Origin: Chloroflexota bacterium
Lineage (GTDB): Bacteria; Chloroflexota; Anaerolineae; Aggregatilineales; Phototrophicaceae
Direction of reading: 5' to 3'
Length of the DNA: 41,682 nt
Assembly (NCBI GenBank): GCA_028875245.1
Contig: JAPPEU010000078.1
Coordinates: forward strand, 1 to 41,682
The notes under the pieces are model-generated. The model was not told where the DNA came from, made no database searches, and saw nothing but the letters and a program-made list of their open reading frames with translations. The translations under genes and the position numbers were made by a program. Shown here one piece after another: positions 8,733-16,199 of this stretch. Every line of letters starts with the position of its first letter. Within the stretch, counting starts at the first letter, position 1.

Positions 8733-9581
8733 ATGTTTGCTAACATCGGCATCAAACGTACAAACATCAACAACACCGTCTCCTTCGTCCTGCTGGTCGG
8801 CTTGTCCGCCGCCTTCATCCTGCCCCTTTTCTGGATGATCACCACCTCGCTTAAACCCATCGACCAACTCCTGCTCGACCCGCCGGTCTGGATTCCCAGT
8901 CCGCTCGAATTCGAGAATTATCCCAACGCCCTGGAAGCGCAGCCCTTCCTGCAATACCTGGGCAACTCGCTGCAGATCGCTGTGGCCGCGGTCATCGGCG
9001 CGCTCATCTCCAACAGCCTGGTCGCTTACGGCTTCTCCCGCGTCGAGTGGAAGGGCCGCGACATCGTCTTTGTGCTCGTGCTATCGACGTTGATGCTGCC
9101 TTATCATGTGGTGATGATTCCGCTCTTCGTCAGCTTCAGCAAAATCGGCTGGGTCAACACCTGGCTGCCGCTGATCGTGCCCGCCTGGCTCGGCCATCCC
9201 TTCTTCATCTTTATGCTGCGCCAATTCATGCTGGGCATTCCCAAGGAACTCTCCGAAGCCACGCGCATCGATGGCGGCTCCGAGTGGATCTTGCTCACGC
9301 GCGTGATTCTGCCACTCTGCAAACCGGCCCTGGCGACCGTGGCGCTATTCCAATTCATCTGGTCCTGGAACGACTTTATCGGTCCGCTGATTTACTTGAA
9401 CGACCGCTCGCTTTACCCCATGTCGCTCGGTCTGGCCTTGTACCACAATTCGCAGGGCATCACCGATTTCAGCATTCTGATGGCCGCTTCGACGATGGCC
9501 GTCGTGCCCATCATCATCATTTTCTTCTTCATGCAGCGCGTTTTCATCCAGGGCATATCGCTGACGGGATTGAAAGGCTAG
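8733..9581 (+). CDS. ABC transporter permease, MalG-like
   Basis: A 282-residue permease of the second importer. The first helix (TVSFVLLVGLSAAFILPLF) is followed by the periplasmic signature TTSLKPIDQLLLDPP. The EAA loop reads SEATRIDGGSEWILLTRVILPLCKP, about residues 172-196, and the tail FIQGISLTGLKG is typical of MalG proteins. No clear ribosome-binding site precedes ATG 8733, so expression may rely on coupling or a weak site. It lies 60 bases after the Tat-type binding protein. Confidence 0.9.
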   Translation: MFANIGIKRTNINNTVSFVLLVGLSAAFILPLFWMITTSLKPIDQLLLDPPVWIPSPLEFENYPNALEAQPFLQYLGNSLQIAVAAVIGALISNSLVAYGFSRVEWKGRDIVFVLVLSTLMLPYHVVMIPLFVSFSKIGWVNTWLPLIVPAWLGHPFFIFMLRQFMLGIPKELSEATRIDGGSEWILLTRVILPLCKPALATVALFQFIWSWNDFIGPLIYLNDRSLYPMSLGLALYHNSQGITDFSILMAASTMAVVPIIIIFFFMQRVFIQGISLTGLKG

Positions 9582-9609
9582 GCAATGTTTACCGCCGTGT
9601 TCATAGCGA

Positions 9610-9690
9610 AATCTGTAGGGGCGAGACTTGTCTCGCCCTCCCGACACCCCATACGCCAGCGGGCGTTTCAGCGGAACGCCCCTACAGATT
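9610..9690. repeat. 81-base paired-hairpin element with 14-base inverted ends
   Basis: AATCTGTAGGGGCG at 9610-9623 and CGCCCCTACAGATT at 9677-9690 are perfect inverted repeats. Between them lie two hairpin cores: GAGACTTGTCTC on the left and CGTTTCAGCGGAACG on the right. This is the cleanest example of the composite form. It sits between the two permease genes of the second importer. The preceding TTCATAGCGA is the end of another repeat seen at 10763, 24510 and 33167. Confidence 0.85.
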
Positions 9691-9760
9691 CTTGTTTTGC
9701 GGGTTGGTGATTTTGTATGAGCCAAGTGGCGACATTTAAGGAACTGTGGTTAGGAAAGCC

Positions 9761-10657
9761 ATGCTGACACCGCGTAATCGCCGCGAGCTGCGCAAAATTG
9801 GCGTCGGCCTGCTCTTCATCTCGCCCTGGATCGTCGGCTTCCTGGCGCTCAACCTCTATCCCATCATCGCCTCTTTCTATTACAGCCTGACGCGCTACTC
9901 GCCGATTTCGTCGCCCCGCTTCATCGGCCTCTTCAACTACGAGAAGCTGCTTTACTTCGATCCGCTCTTCATCAAAGCGCTGACAAATACCTTGTACTTC
10001 GTCGTCTTCGCGGTGCCCCTGGGCAATATGCTGGCGCTCGCCCTGGCCGTCCTGCTGAATCAGAAGGTCAAAGGCCTGTCCCTCTTCCGCACGATATTCT
10101 ACCTGCCCAGCATCCTGCCCCTGGTCGCCACCAGCATCGTCTGGACCTGGCTGCTGCATCCGCAGTACGGCGCCGTCAGCGTCATCATGGCCGAGCTGGG
10201 TTTGCCGATCATCAGTTGGTTTTCCGATCCGCATTGGGCGAAACCGGCCCTGATCATGATGAGCATGTGGGGCACCGGCTGGATGATGCTAATTTATCTG
10301 GCGGCGCTGCAAGATGTGCCGCAGGAGCTATACGATGTCGCCTCGCTGGATGGCGCTAGCTTGTGGCGCAAGTTCCGCCACGTCACCGTGCCCATGATCA
10401 GCCCCATCATCCTCTTCAATACCATCGTCGGTTTGATCGGCGCTTTCCAGTATTTCACCGAAGCCTACATCATCACCGAAGGCGGACCGGGCGACTCGAC
10501 CCTTTTCTACTCGCTCTACCTCTTCCAAAACGCCTTCGCCTATTTCAAGATGGGCTACGCCTCGGCCATGGCCTGGCTGCTCTTCCTGGTCATCCTCATT
10601 CTGACCTTCCTGATCTTCCGCAGCTCCGCCAAGCGCGTCTATTATCACGGCAATTGA
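9761..10657 (+). CDS. ABC transporter permease, MalF-like
   Basis: A 298-residue MalF/UgpA-type permease. The first helix (LLFISPWIVGFLALNLYPI) begins near residue 17. The EAA loop is YDVASLDGASLWRKFRHVTVPMISP, about residues 192-216, with Val and Ser at positions usually Ala, a mild deviation. GTG 9746 is in frame, but its AAGGA lies only three bases away; TAGGAAA at 9751-9757 suits ATG 9761 better. With the MalG-like and Tat-exported proteins it completes an importer that also lacks an ATPase gene in this window. Confidence 0.9.
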   Translation: MLTPRNRRELRKIGVGLLFISPWIVGFLALNLYPIIASFYYSLTRYSPISSPRFIGLFNYEKLLYFDPLFIKALTNTLYFVVFAVPLGNMLALALAVLLNQKVKGLSLFRTIFYLPSILPLVATSIVWTWLLHPQYGAVSVIMAELGLPIISWFSDPHWAKPALIMMSMWGTGWMMLIYLAALQDVPQELYDVASLDGASLWRKFRHVTVPMISPIILFNTIVGLIGAFQYFTEAYIITEGGPGDSTLFYSLYLFQNAFAYFKMGYASAMAWLLFLVILILTFLIFRSSAKRVYYHGN

Positions 10658-10762
10658 ACCCCCCGCCTGTTCTCACCCGACCGCTTCACATCGCAACAAT
10701 GCGGCAACGCTGGAATGATGCGCATTCTGGATCAAGGTCATCGAACATTAGGTCCTCTTTTT

Positions 10763-10808
10763 TTGATGAACTTACTGAATTCCGTCTTCAATCATAGCGA
10801 AATCTGTA
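10763..10808 (-). repeat. 46-base interspersed repeat, copy 1
   Basis: Starts TTGATGAACTTACTGAATTC and ends in ATAGCGAAATCTGTAG. Inverted copies lie at 24510-24556 and 33167-33213, and short right-end fragments at about 9598-9616 and 10919-10938. The right end runs directly into the CTGTAGGGG end of the hairpin family, so the two repeats are associated. Confidence 0.75.
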
Positions 10809-10899
10809 GGGATGAGAGACGGTCAGTGTCTACGCGACCCTTGTCTCGCCCTTCCTACACCCAAACGGCAGCGGGCGTTTCAGCGAAACGCCCCTACAG
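10801..10899. repeat. paired-hairpin element carrying the 20-base loop word
   Basis: The ends are AATCTGTAGGGATG and CGCCCCTACAG. The left hairpin (GAGA...TTGTCTC) is split at 10820-10839 by CGGTCAGTGTCTACGCGACC; the right hairpin is GCGTTTCAGCGAAACGC. Compare 9610-9690, which has the same structure without the word. Confidence 0.8.
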
Positions 10900-10930
10900 C
10901 CTCCTGATATTGAGGGTTCGTTCATAGCGA

Positions 10931-10985
10931 AATCTGTAGGGACGGGACTTGCCTCGCCCTTCCTACATCACAAACGCCCCTACAG
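10931..10985. repeat. short paired-hairpin element
   Basis: AATCTGTAGGGACGGGACTT then GCCTCGCCC forms the left hairpin. The right end keeps only AAACGCCCCTACAG, so the second hairpin is truncated. It lies 31 bases after the previous element. Confidence 0.7.
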
Positions 10986-11196
10986 CCTCCTGATATTGCG
11001 GGTTCGTTTTCTGAGTGACTCAAGTCCTGATTTGCGAGCGGCTGCGCCGTCGCTGTACTCGGTGGTAAACTGACCCGCAGCGTGTTCATAAGGCGCCTGT
11101 ATCTTGGATATTCACCACGATCAAAAACCGCAGCGCTGTTACTTTGCGGGCAATTCGCTACAATCCGCCTGTCGTCCAACTCGGGGGAGCGTGACC

Positions 11197-12315
11197 ATGA
11201 AGATAACGGATATCGAAATTCGGCTGTGCAAGCATCAGGAAGAGGTGATGTCGGAGAAGGAACTGCGCGACAGTCACCGCTCCGAGCTTAACTTTCTCAT
11301 GATCACATTGAAGACCGATGAAGGCGTCGATGGCGTCAGCATGGGCTTCGCCGGCATGGGCGCGGAGATGGCCGGCTCAATCGCGGCGCAATCGATCAAG
11401 CCATTCTTCCTGGGCAAAGACCCCTTCGCGCGCGAGAAACACTGGCACGAGTTCAGGCGTTACGAGCGCCACTGGCATCATACGCCGATTTACTCTTACG
11501 GGCCCTTTGACATCGCCCTTTGGGATATCGCCGGGGTAGTCGCCGGCCTGCCGCTTTACAAGCTGCTCGGGCATTGCCGCGAGAAAGTGCCGACCTACGT
11601 CAGTTCCATGTATCTCGATACGCCGGGGGATTATGCTGATCAAGCGGCCGAGTTCAAGGCGCGCGGTTTTCACGGCTACAAGCTGCACCCGCCGGGCGAT
11701 TTTCAAGAGGCGCTGGAAGCCTATCGCCTCTGCCGCGAAGCCGTCGGCCCCGACCCAAGCTTCAAGCTGATGGCCGACCCGGTCACGGCGCATACCTATT
11801 ACGAAGAAGCCCTGCGCATGGGGCGCGAGCTGGAAAAGCTGGATTATTATTGGTTCGAAGAGCCGCTCTACGATGTCGATTTCAACGGCCTGCGCAAGCT
11901 CACGCGCGACCTGGATATCCCCATCTGCGGGACGGAAGTCCTGGTCGGCGCTCATTATTCGACCGCTGAGTGCATCGCCGGCGGTGTGGTCGATATTGTG
12001 CGCAGCGATGTCTCCTGGAAGGGCGGGGTGACGGCGGTGATGAAGACGGCGCACCTGGCGGAAGCCTTCGGCATGCGCTGTGAAGTGCATACGACCATCT
12101 ATCCCGCGCTCGAGATCGTCAATCTGCATTGCTGCTGCGCCATTTCCAACTGCGAGTTCTTCGAAGCGCTGATCCCGAGCTCGTTGATGAAGCTGGGCAT
12201 CAAGAACCCGGTGCATATTGACGCCGACGGTTATGCGCATCCGCCGGCGGGACCCGGCCTGGGCATCGATTGGGACTGGGATTTTATCGATGACGCGACT
12301 GTCGCGCTGATGTGA
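11197..12315 (+). CDS. enolase-superfamily dehydratase (mandelate racemase/muconate lactonizing type)
   Basis: A 372-residue enolase-superfamily enzyme, likely an acid-sugar dehydratase. The machinery is complete: Lys162-Leu-His164 (HGYKLHP) after the second barrel strand, metal ligands Asp194 (LMADP), Glu221 (YWFEEPL) and Glu247 (CGTEVL), and the Asp271 (RSDVSW)/His298 (CEVHTT) dyad of the mandelate racemase subgroup. The frame is open to 11104, but the GGGGGAG at 11184-11190 and family length favour ATG 11197. Such enzymes abstract a proton next to a carboxylate and usually dehydrate aldonates or aldarates to 2-keto-3-deoxy acids. The RraA/aldolase-like gene 26 bases downstream could cleave such a product. 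The exact sugar cannot be read from sequence. Confidence 0.88.
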   Translation: MKITDIEIRLCKHQEEVMSEKELRDSHRSELNFLMITLKTDEGVDGVSMGFAGMGAEMAGSIAAQSIKPFFLGKDPFAREKHWHEFRRYERHWHHTPIYSYGPFDIALWDIAGVVAGLPLYKLLGHCREKVPTYVSSMYLDTPGDYADQAAEFKARGFHGYKLHPPGDFQEALEAYRLCREAVGPDPSFKLMADPVTAHTYYEEALRMGRELEKLDYYWFEEPLYDVDFNGLRKLTRDLDIPICGTEVLVGAHYSTAECIAGGVVDIVRSDVSWKGGVTAVMKTAHLAEAFGMRCEVHTTIYPALEIVNLHCCCAISNCEFFEALIPSSLMKLGIKNPVHIDADGYAHPPAGPGLGIDWDWDFIDDATVALM

Positions 12316-12341
12316 GCGCGGCGCCTCAAAGGAGGGCATTC

Positions 12342-13040
12342 ATGACGAGCGTCAACTGGAACGATGATGAAGGCTTATTTGAATTGATCCGGCGTGAGTT
12401 GTTCACGGCTGTCGTGGGCGACATCATGGACAAGCTGGGCTTCACCCATCAATTTCTGCCGCCACGCATCCGGCCCCTGCGCCCGGATATGGTTGTCCTC
12501 GGCCGCGCCATGACCGTGCTGGAAGCCGATGTCTTCGAAGAACGGTCTGCATCGGGAAACAATCCCGTCATGGCGCAAGCCTTCGGTCTGATGTTCGCGG
12601 CCCTCGATGACCTGAAAAGAAACGAGGTCTATATTTGCGCTGGCGGGTCGCCACGTTATGCGCTCTGGGGCGAGCTGATGAGCACGCGCGCGCTCAAGCT
12701 GGGGGCGGCTGGCGCTGTGGTCGATGGCTACCTGCGGGACACAAAAGGCATCCTGGCGCTGAACTTCCCCGCCTTCGCCCATGGCGCCTACGCGCAGGAC
12801 CAAGGCGCGCGCGGCAAAGTCATCGACTTCCGCGTCCCCCTGGAAATCGAGGGCTTGCGCATTCAACCGGGCGATATCATCTTCGGCGATGTGGACGGCG
12901 TGCTGGTCGTGCCGCGGGAAGCGGAAGAAGATATCTTCCGCGGCGCCATCGACAAGGCGCGCGGCGAAAAACTGGTGGGCAAGGCGATTGAAGCGGGCAT
13001 GAGCGCCAGCGAAGCGTTCAAGAAGTTCGGCATCATGTAA
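12342..13040 (+). CDS. RraA-like / 4-hydroxy-4-methyl-2-oxoglutarate aldolase family protein
   Basis: A 232-residue RraA-fold protein behind a strong AAAGGAGGG; ATG 12342 is chosen over an upstream in-frame codon at 12312 that overlaps the previous gene. The fold signature is visible: GELMSTRALKLGAAG (110-124), then VVDGYLRDTKG with Arg132-Asp133, then GDVDGVLVVP (182-191). In characterised HMG/CHA aldolases the pattern Gly-x20-Arg-Asp-x2-Glu/Asp ends in an acid; here that position is Gly136, so aldolase activity is uncertain. Coupled to the dehydratase, it probably acts on the 2-keto acid product as aldolase or decarboxylase (inference). Confidence 0.85.
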   Translation: MTSVNWNDDEGLFELIRRELFTAVVGDIMDKLGFTHQFLPPRIRPLRPDMVVLGRAMTVLEADVFEERSASGNNPVMAQAFGLMFAALDDLKRNEVYICAGGSPRYALWGELMSTRALKLGAAGAVVDGYLRDTKGILALNFPAFAHGAYAQDQGARGKVIDFRVPLEIEGLRIQPGDIIFGDVDGVLVVPREAEEDIFRGAIDKARGEKLVGKAIEAGMSASEAFKKFGIM

Positions 13041-13112
13041 GCTCTGCCCCTACAGATTCGAATTTGCGCGGAGTCGCGGTTTTCTGTGAGTCGCCGAAAC
13101 ATGAGCGCCATA

Positions 13113-13141
13113 TTGACTGCTCGGGCCGGCGCCACTATACT
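13113..13141 (+). promoter_or_regulatory. sigma70-type promoter of the SRP RNA
   Basis: TTGACT at 13113-13118 and TATACT at 13136-13141 are separated by exactly 17 bases. A start about seven bases on, near 13148, coincides with the first base of the outer SRP RNA helix. Confidence 0.85.
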
Positions 13142-13147
13142 CTTGCC

Positions 13148-13281
13148 GTGCTTGCTCGTGAGGATGAGTCGGGCCCCTTGCGGCAGAAAATTCCGAACCG
13201 TGTCAGGGCTTAACGGCAGCAGCACTAAGGAAGAACTCTGGGTGTCTTGCGGTTTCCTGACTCATCTTCCCGGGCAAGCAC
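13148..13281 (+). ncRNA. ffs: signal recognition particle RNA (4.5S-like)
   Basis: The RNA that binds Ffh to target nascent membrane proteins. The conserved apical core is present: GTCAGG (13202-13207), a GCT/GGC stem closing a TAAC tetraloop (13211-13214, URRC type rather than the usual GGAA), and AGCAGC (13218-13223). The outer helix is GTGCTTGC (13148-13155) with GCAAGCAC (13274-13281), continued by AGGATGAGTC with GACTCATCTT. Length about 134 bases fits the small bacterial form without an Alu domain. It converges with the DM13 gene, whose stop is 12 bases away. No T-rich terminator is seen after the helix, so the 3' end is approximate. Confidence 0.9.
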
Positions 13282-13292
13282 CCCGCCGTCCG

Positions 13293-13922
13293 CTAGCGCA
13301 AAGTCGCCACTGTAATCGACATGTTGAATTGCCGGCAGAAGACCACCGCCGAGTTGTACACGCTTAAGTCGTGGTTGGCCGGCAGGAAATAACTCTGATC
13401 GCCGACATTGCCTTTGAGCCTGCCCAAATCCAGAAAGTCGTCCCCTAGTTGCAGCGCGCTCAGCGGCTGATGATCGCGCGCCAGGTAGACGCGCACATCC
13501 CCGCCGGGCGCCGACCTGAAATCCTCAAATCGCAGAATCCGCGTCGCATCGGCCAGCTCGTATATCGTGGCTTCTCCCACACCCCAATGCAGGGCGTCAA
13601 GCGCTTGAAACTCGCCACTCGCCAGGGCGCGCGCGCCATTCACGGCGGACCTGTCGTCGACAGGCGCCGCTTGCGGATCGCGTATGGCGACCAGCAGCAT
13701 GTCCATCGCCATGTCGGCATTGCTCGCCCGCATATTGAGCAAGGCCTCGCGCGTGTCGGGCGGCAGGGAAAGGAAGTCGTCCTGCAGATCAAGCGCCAAA
13801 CCGGGGAAGGCGGCCTGCGCGCTGCGCTCGCGAAAAAAACCACGCCAGGCGGGAAAGGTCCAGACCGCGACCGCAATCAGCCCCACCAAGGTCAGCACGA
13901 TCAGGCGAAAGCGCAGTTCCAT
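13293..13922 (-). CDS. membrane-anchored DM13-domain protein
   Basis: A 209-residue protein with one N-terminal membrane segment (RLIVLTLVGLIAVAVWTFPAW, residues 5-25) and an extracytoplasmic body. The last ~105 residues match the DM13 pattern: GEFQALDALHWGVGEATIYE, then RILRFEDF, GGDVRVYLA, LGRLKGNVGDQSYFLP, and a final Cys in VVFCRQFNMSITVATL. DM13 is proposed to take part in redox or electron transfer through a nearly invariant cysteine; the function in bacteria is poorly known. The middle section (FLSLPPDTREALLNMR) is unassigned. It stands alone on the minus strand, tail to tail with the SRP RNA. Confidence 0.8.
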   Translation of the reverse strand: MELRFRLIVLTLVGLIAVAVWTFPAWRGFFRERSAQAAFPGLALDLQDDFLSLPPDTREALLNMRASNADMAMDMLLVAIRDPQAAPVDDRSAVNGARALASGEFQALDALHWGVGEATIYELADATRILRFEDFRSAPGGDVRVYLARDHQPLSALQLGDDFLDLGRLKGNVGDQSYFLPANHDLSVYNSAVVFCRQFNMSITVATLR

Positions 13923-14024
13923 ATTCGGGAAAGCCTCCCGTTGGCGCTTCTCAGCAAAAACAGCAAAGTCATTTTGACATAGTCAGCCTGTCACGGCAAG
14001 ACCGGCCGCCGCGGGCGAACAGTC

Positions 14025-14234
14025 TGTAAGGCTTGTCCGGTAGTGCATTTCTTATGCAACAACAACTGAAATTACACCAAAACAAAACTAAAATGCGGGC
14101 GTAACTTGTGAAGGGCGACAGATTTCTACTTAATTCGCCAAGAAAAGCTCCCCTTCCCTGATAATTCGGGGAAGGGGCCGGGGGATGGGGTAGAAAAAGC
14201 GACCATTTCGCTAGAGTACCGGACAAGCCTTGTA
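14025..14234. mobile_element. MITE-like element with 14-base inverted ends and TGTA duplication
   Basis: AGGCTTGTCCGGTA (14029-14042) and TACCGGACAAGCCT (14217-14230) are perfect terminal inverted repeats. TGTA at 14025-14028 and again at 14231-14234 looks like a target duplication. The 174-base interior has no gene but includes a CCCCTTCCC...GGGGAAGGGG hairpin near 14151-14178 that resembles the C-rich repeats at 24380 and 30365. Removing the element and one TGTA rejoins TCTGTA to GGGGCGAGACTTG, the normal start of a hairpin repeat, so the element inserted into one. The transposase family is not identified. Confidence 0.75.
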
Positions 14235-14301
14235 GGGGCGAGACTTGTTTCGCCCACCCAAACTGCGACAGACCTAGGGGCGACTTACCAAGTCGCCCGC
14301 T
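14235..14301. repeat. two hairpin repeats next to the MITE-like element
   Basis: GGGGCGAGACTTGTTTCGCCC (split for length: stem GGGCGA/TCGCCC) is the continuation of the invaded repeat. A second unit, TAGGGGCGACTTACCAAGTC then GCCCGC, follows near 14274-14300. Together with the element they fill the gap 13923-14332. Confidence 0.7.
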
Positions 14302-14303
14302 GA

Positions 14304-14309
14304 TATAAT
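14304..14309 (+). promoter_or_regulatory. possible -10 box (TATAAT)
   Basis: A perfect TATAAT lies 30 bases ahead of the start at 14339. The region 17 bases upstream (CGACTT) belongs to a hairpin repeat and is a poor -35, so this is tentative. Confidence 0.35.
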
Positions 14310-14338
14310 TCGTCTTGCAAGATCGCCGGTGAATGCCT

Positions 14339-14743
14339 ATGCCCGTCCGCTTTGAATGGAAAGACGAATCCAGACGCGCCATTGTCTACATCGCCAGCGG
14401 CGAATGGAACTGGAAAGATTATCACCAGGCGGTCCGCGCAGCCGCCTTCAGCTTGACCGCCGTCGAGCATTCCGTCGACAGCGTCATCGACCTGCGCGCC
14501 AGCACACGCGCTAGCCTGCCAGCTGGCGCCGCCGCTCATGTGCGCAGCTTTGGGCGTGTCACACAGGCCCGCCTCAGCGGGCGCGCCGCCGTCATCGGCC
14601 TGCCAGCGGAGGAGATAGAGCGCCTGGGGGCCGGGCCCCGCCAAACCCTGGCCACGACCGACGGCGTCGTCAAATTCGTCGATTCAGATGCCGAATTGGA
14701 AACTTTGTTGGCGGGATGGGCGGCTGACCCGCCCGCGCCCTAG
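14339..14743 (+). CDS. hypothetical protein, possible STAS/SpoIIAA-like fold
   Basis: A 134-residue cytoplasmic protein. ATG 14333 is two codons upstream, but GGTGA at 14328-14332 suits ATG 14339. The order of segments (FEWKDESRRAIVYIASGEWNW, a helix, SVDSVIDLRAST, AAVIGLPAEEIERLG, then VKFVDSDAELETLLAGW) recalls the SpoIIAA-like/STAS alternating beta-alpha pattern of lipid or protein-binding modules, but no family is recognised with certainty. Its TAG stop shares the CTAG at 14740-14743 with the stop of the MFS gene on the other strand. Confidence 0.6.
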   Translation: MPVRFEWKDESRRAIVYIASGEWNWKDYHQAVRAAAFSLTAVEHSVDSVIDLRASTRASLPAGAAAHVRSFGRVTQARLSGRAAVIGLPAEEIERLGAGPRQTLATTDGVVKFVDSDAELETLLAGWAADPPAP

Positions 14744-15941
14744 AGCTCTTCGTGCCGGACCGCCGGCGTCGATGGCAGCGCCAAGATGACCGGCAGGCAA
14801 AGCAGCGAAATCAGCGCCGCCGCGATGAAGGCATTCTGCAAACCCAGGGCGTCGCCCAGCACGCCAACCATCATCACATTGATCGCGCGCACGCCAAAGG
14901 CGTAGAGCATGAACATGCCGTTGGCCGTGGCGCGGTTCTCCGGCAGCTGATCCTGCACCAGCGCCAAAAAACCGGCGACACCGAAAGCGCCGTGAAGCCC
15001 ATGCCGATGAGCAGCGGGACGAGCAGCGCCCCTTCCACATGCGCGAATATCAGCATCAGCAGCGCCGCGCAGGCTGTCGCCCCGGCCACCATTTTCCGCC
15101 GCCCGAAGCGATCGCTGAGCGTCCCGCCCATCAACGCGCCGCCGACGCCGGCGAACTCGTAGAGCGCCAGCGCGCCCGTCGCCAGCGTCAACTCGAAGTC
15201 GCGAATATCAACCAGATATACCACCAGGAAAATGCCCAGGCTGCTCGCCGCCATATTGCGCAGGAGCATCACGCCCAACAAGGGCGCAAACACACGCGCG
15301 AAACGTCTCAGCATCGGTTTGCTCTTGCTTTTGCGCGCTTCCCGCTTGGCGGAGACATCGCGCAGGCGCCAGAAGAGCACGGCGCTCGCCAGCCAGCCGA
15401 AAAACATCAGCCGCCACAAACCAGCCATGCCCCATTCCGCCACGCCAAAACCCACCAGCAGCGGGCCCACCGAGCGCGCCAATTCACCGGAGGCCATGAA
15501 AAAGCTCATGCCCCGCCCGACCTTGCCGCCCGCCACATGCGCGATCATCGCTGGCGCCGGCGCATGAAAAGCCATGATGTTCACGCCGACGCAAAAGAGC
15601 AGCAGCGCGGCCGTGCCATAGGTCGGCATGAAGCCGATCAGCGTCGCCAGCGTCGCCGTGATCGCGGGCGCGAAAATCACCAGATAACGCACCGAGAAGC
15701 GGTCCGCCAAATAGCCGATGACGGGCCCCAGCAATGACGGCGCTTGCATGAAGACCGGCAGCGAACCCGCCATCACCAGCGTCAAACCCAGCTTGTCAAT
15801 CAGCAGCGGCAGCAGCGGCGCGATAAAAGCCGAATACACATCATGCACGAAATGCCCCATGCAGATGAGCAGGATCCGACCGTATTCAAATCCCGCCTCC
15901 CGCTGGCCGTTGCTGTCAATGTCCACCGCGGTTGTCGTCAT
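14740..15941 (-). pseudogene. MFS transporter, interrupted by a frameshift at an A6/T6 run
   Basis: A major facilitator superfamily transporter of about 400 residues with 12 expected helices. It starts at ATG 15941 (MTTTAVDID); a frame open to 16169 is upstream non-coding sequence. The central loop shows GGTLSDRFGRRKM, an MFS motif-A element. At 14966-14971 (six A on the plus strand) the frame breaks: one frame goes on as a basic, Cys-rich run to a stop at 14874, whereas the next frame continues sensibly (LALVQDQLPENRATANG, then two hydrophobic helices) to 14740. One extra base in the homopolymer restores a full gene. Sequencing error, recent mutation, or slippage during expression are all possible. 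Substrate unknown. Confidence 0.75.
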
Positions 15942-16047
15942 AAAGCGCCCGTTCGGCCTCTGCTGATTAGCGGGAGATTGTAGCGTAGTTTCAATACGCG
16001 AAGACGCAGCGGGCGTCGTTGCGCGTGACGAGCTATGCGGGTATCGT

Positions 16048-16067
16048 GCTTGTTTCACCGAGGGCAC
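16048..16067 (+). repeat. CACAGAG-family repeat fragment
   Basis: GTTTCACCGAGGGCACAGAG is a short copy of the interspersed family, in the 258-base gap between the MFS gene and the retropepsin gene. The rest of that gap shows nothing recognisable. Confidence 0.5.
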
Positions 16068-16199
16068 AGAGTTTGTTGCTTTGGGCAAATATCTGTGAGC
16101 GCAGCAGCGAAACGTTCTTCCGCTTCGCCGTGGGCTGCGCCGGAGTCTTCCAACTCGGAGGCGCGTCACTGTGCATGTCGCGCCATAGCTGAGTAAACG

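Larger units (their letters stand above)
10658..11196. other. 539-base gap filled largely by repeats
   Basis: In order: about 100 bases without recognised content; a 46-base interspersed repeat (10763-10808); a paired-hairpin element (10801-10899); another short element (10931-10985); and about 210 bases before the dehydratase gene. In the last stretch a TACAAT at 11159-11164 could be a -10 box, but no good -35 lies at the proper distance. No convincing coding frame is seen. Confidence 0.7.

Noticed and set aside
10715..10985. CRISPR-like appearance of repeated words in the gap
   Set aside because: Units are palindromic, unevenly spaced, in both orientations and scattered over the window; no regular direct repeats, spacers or cas genes.
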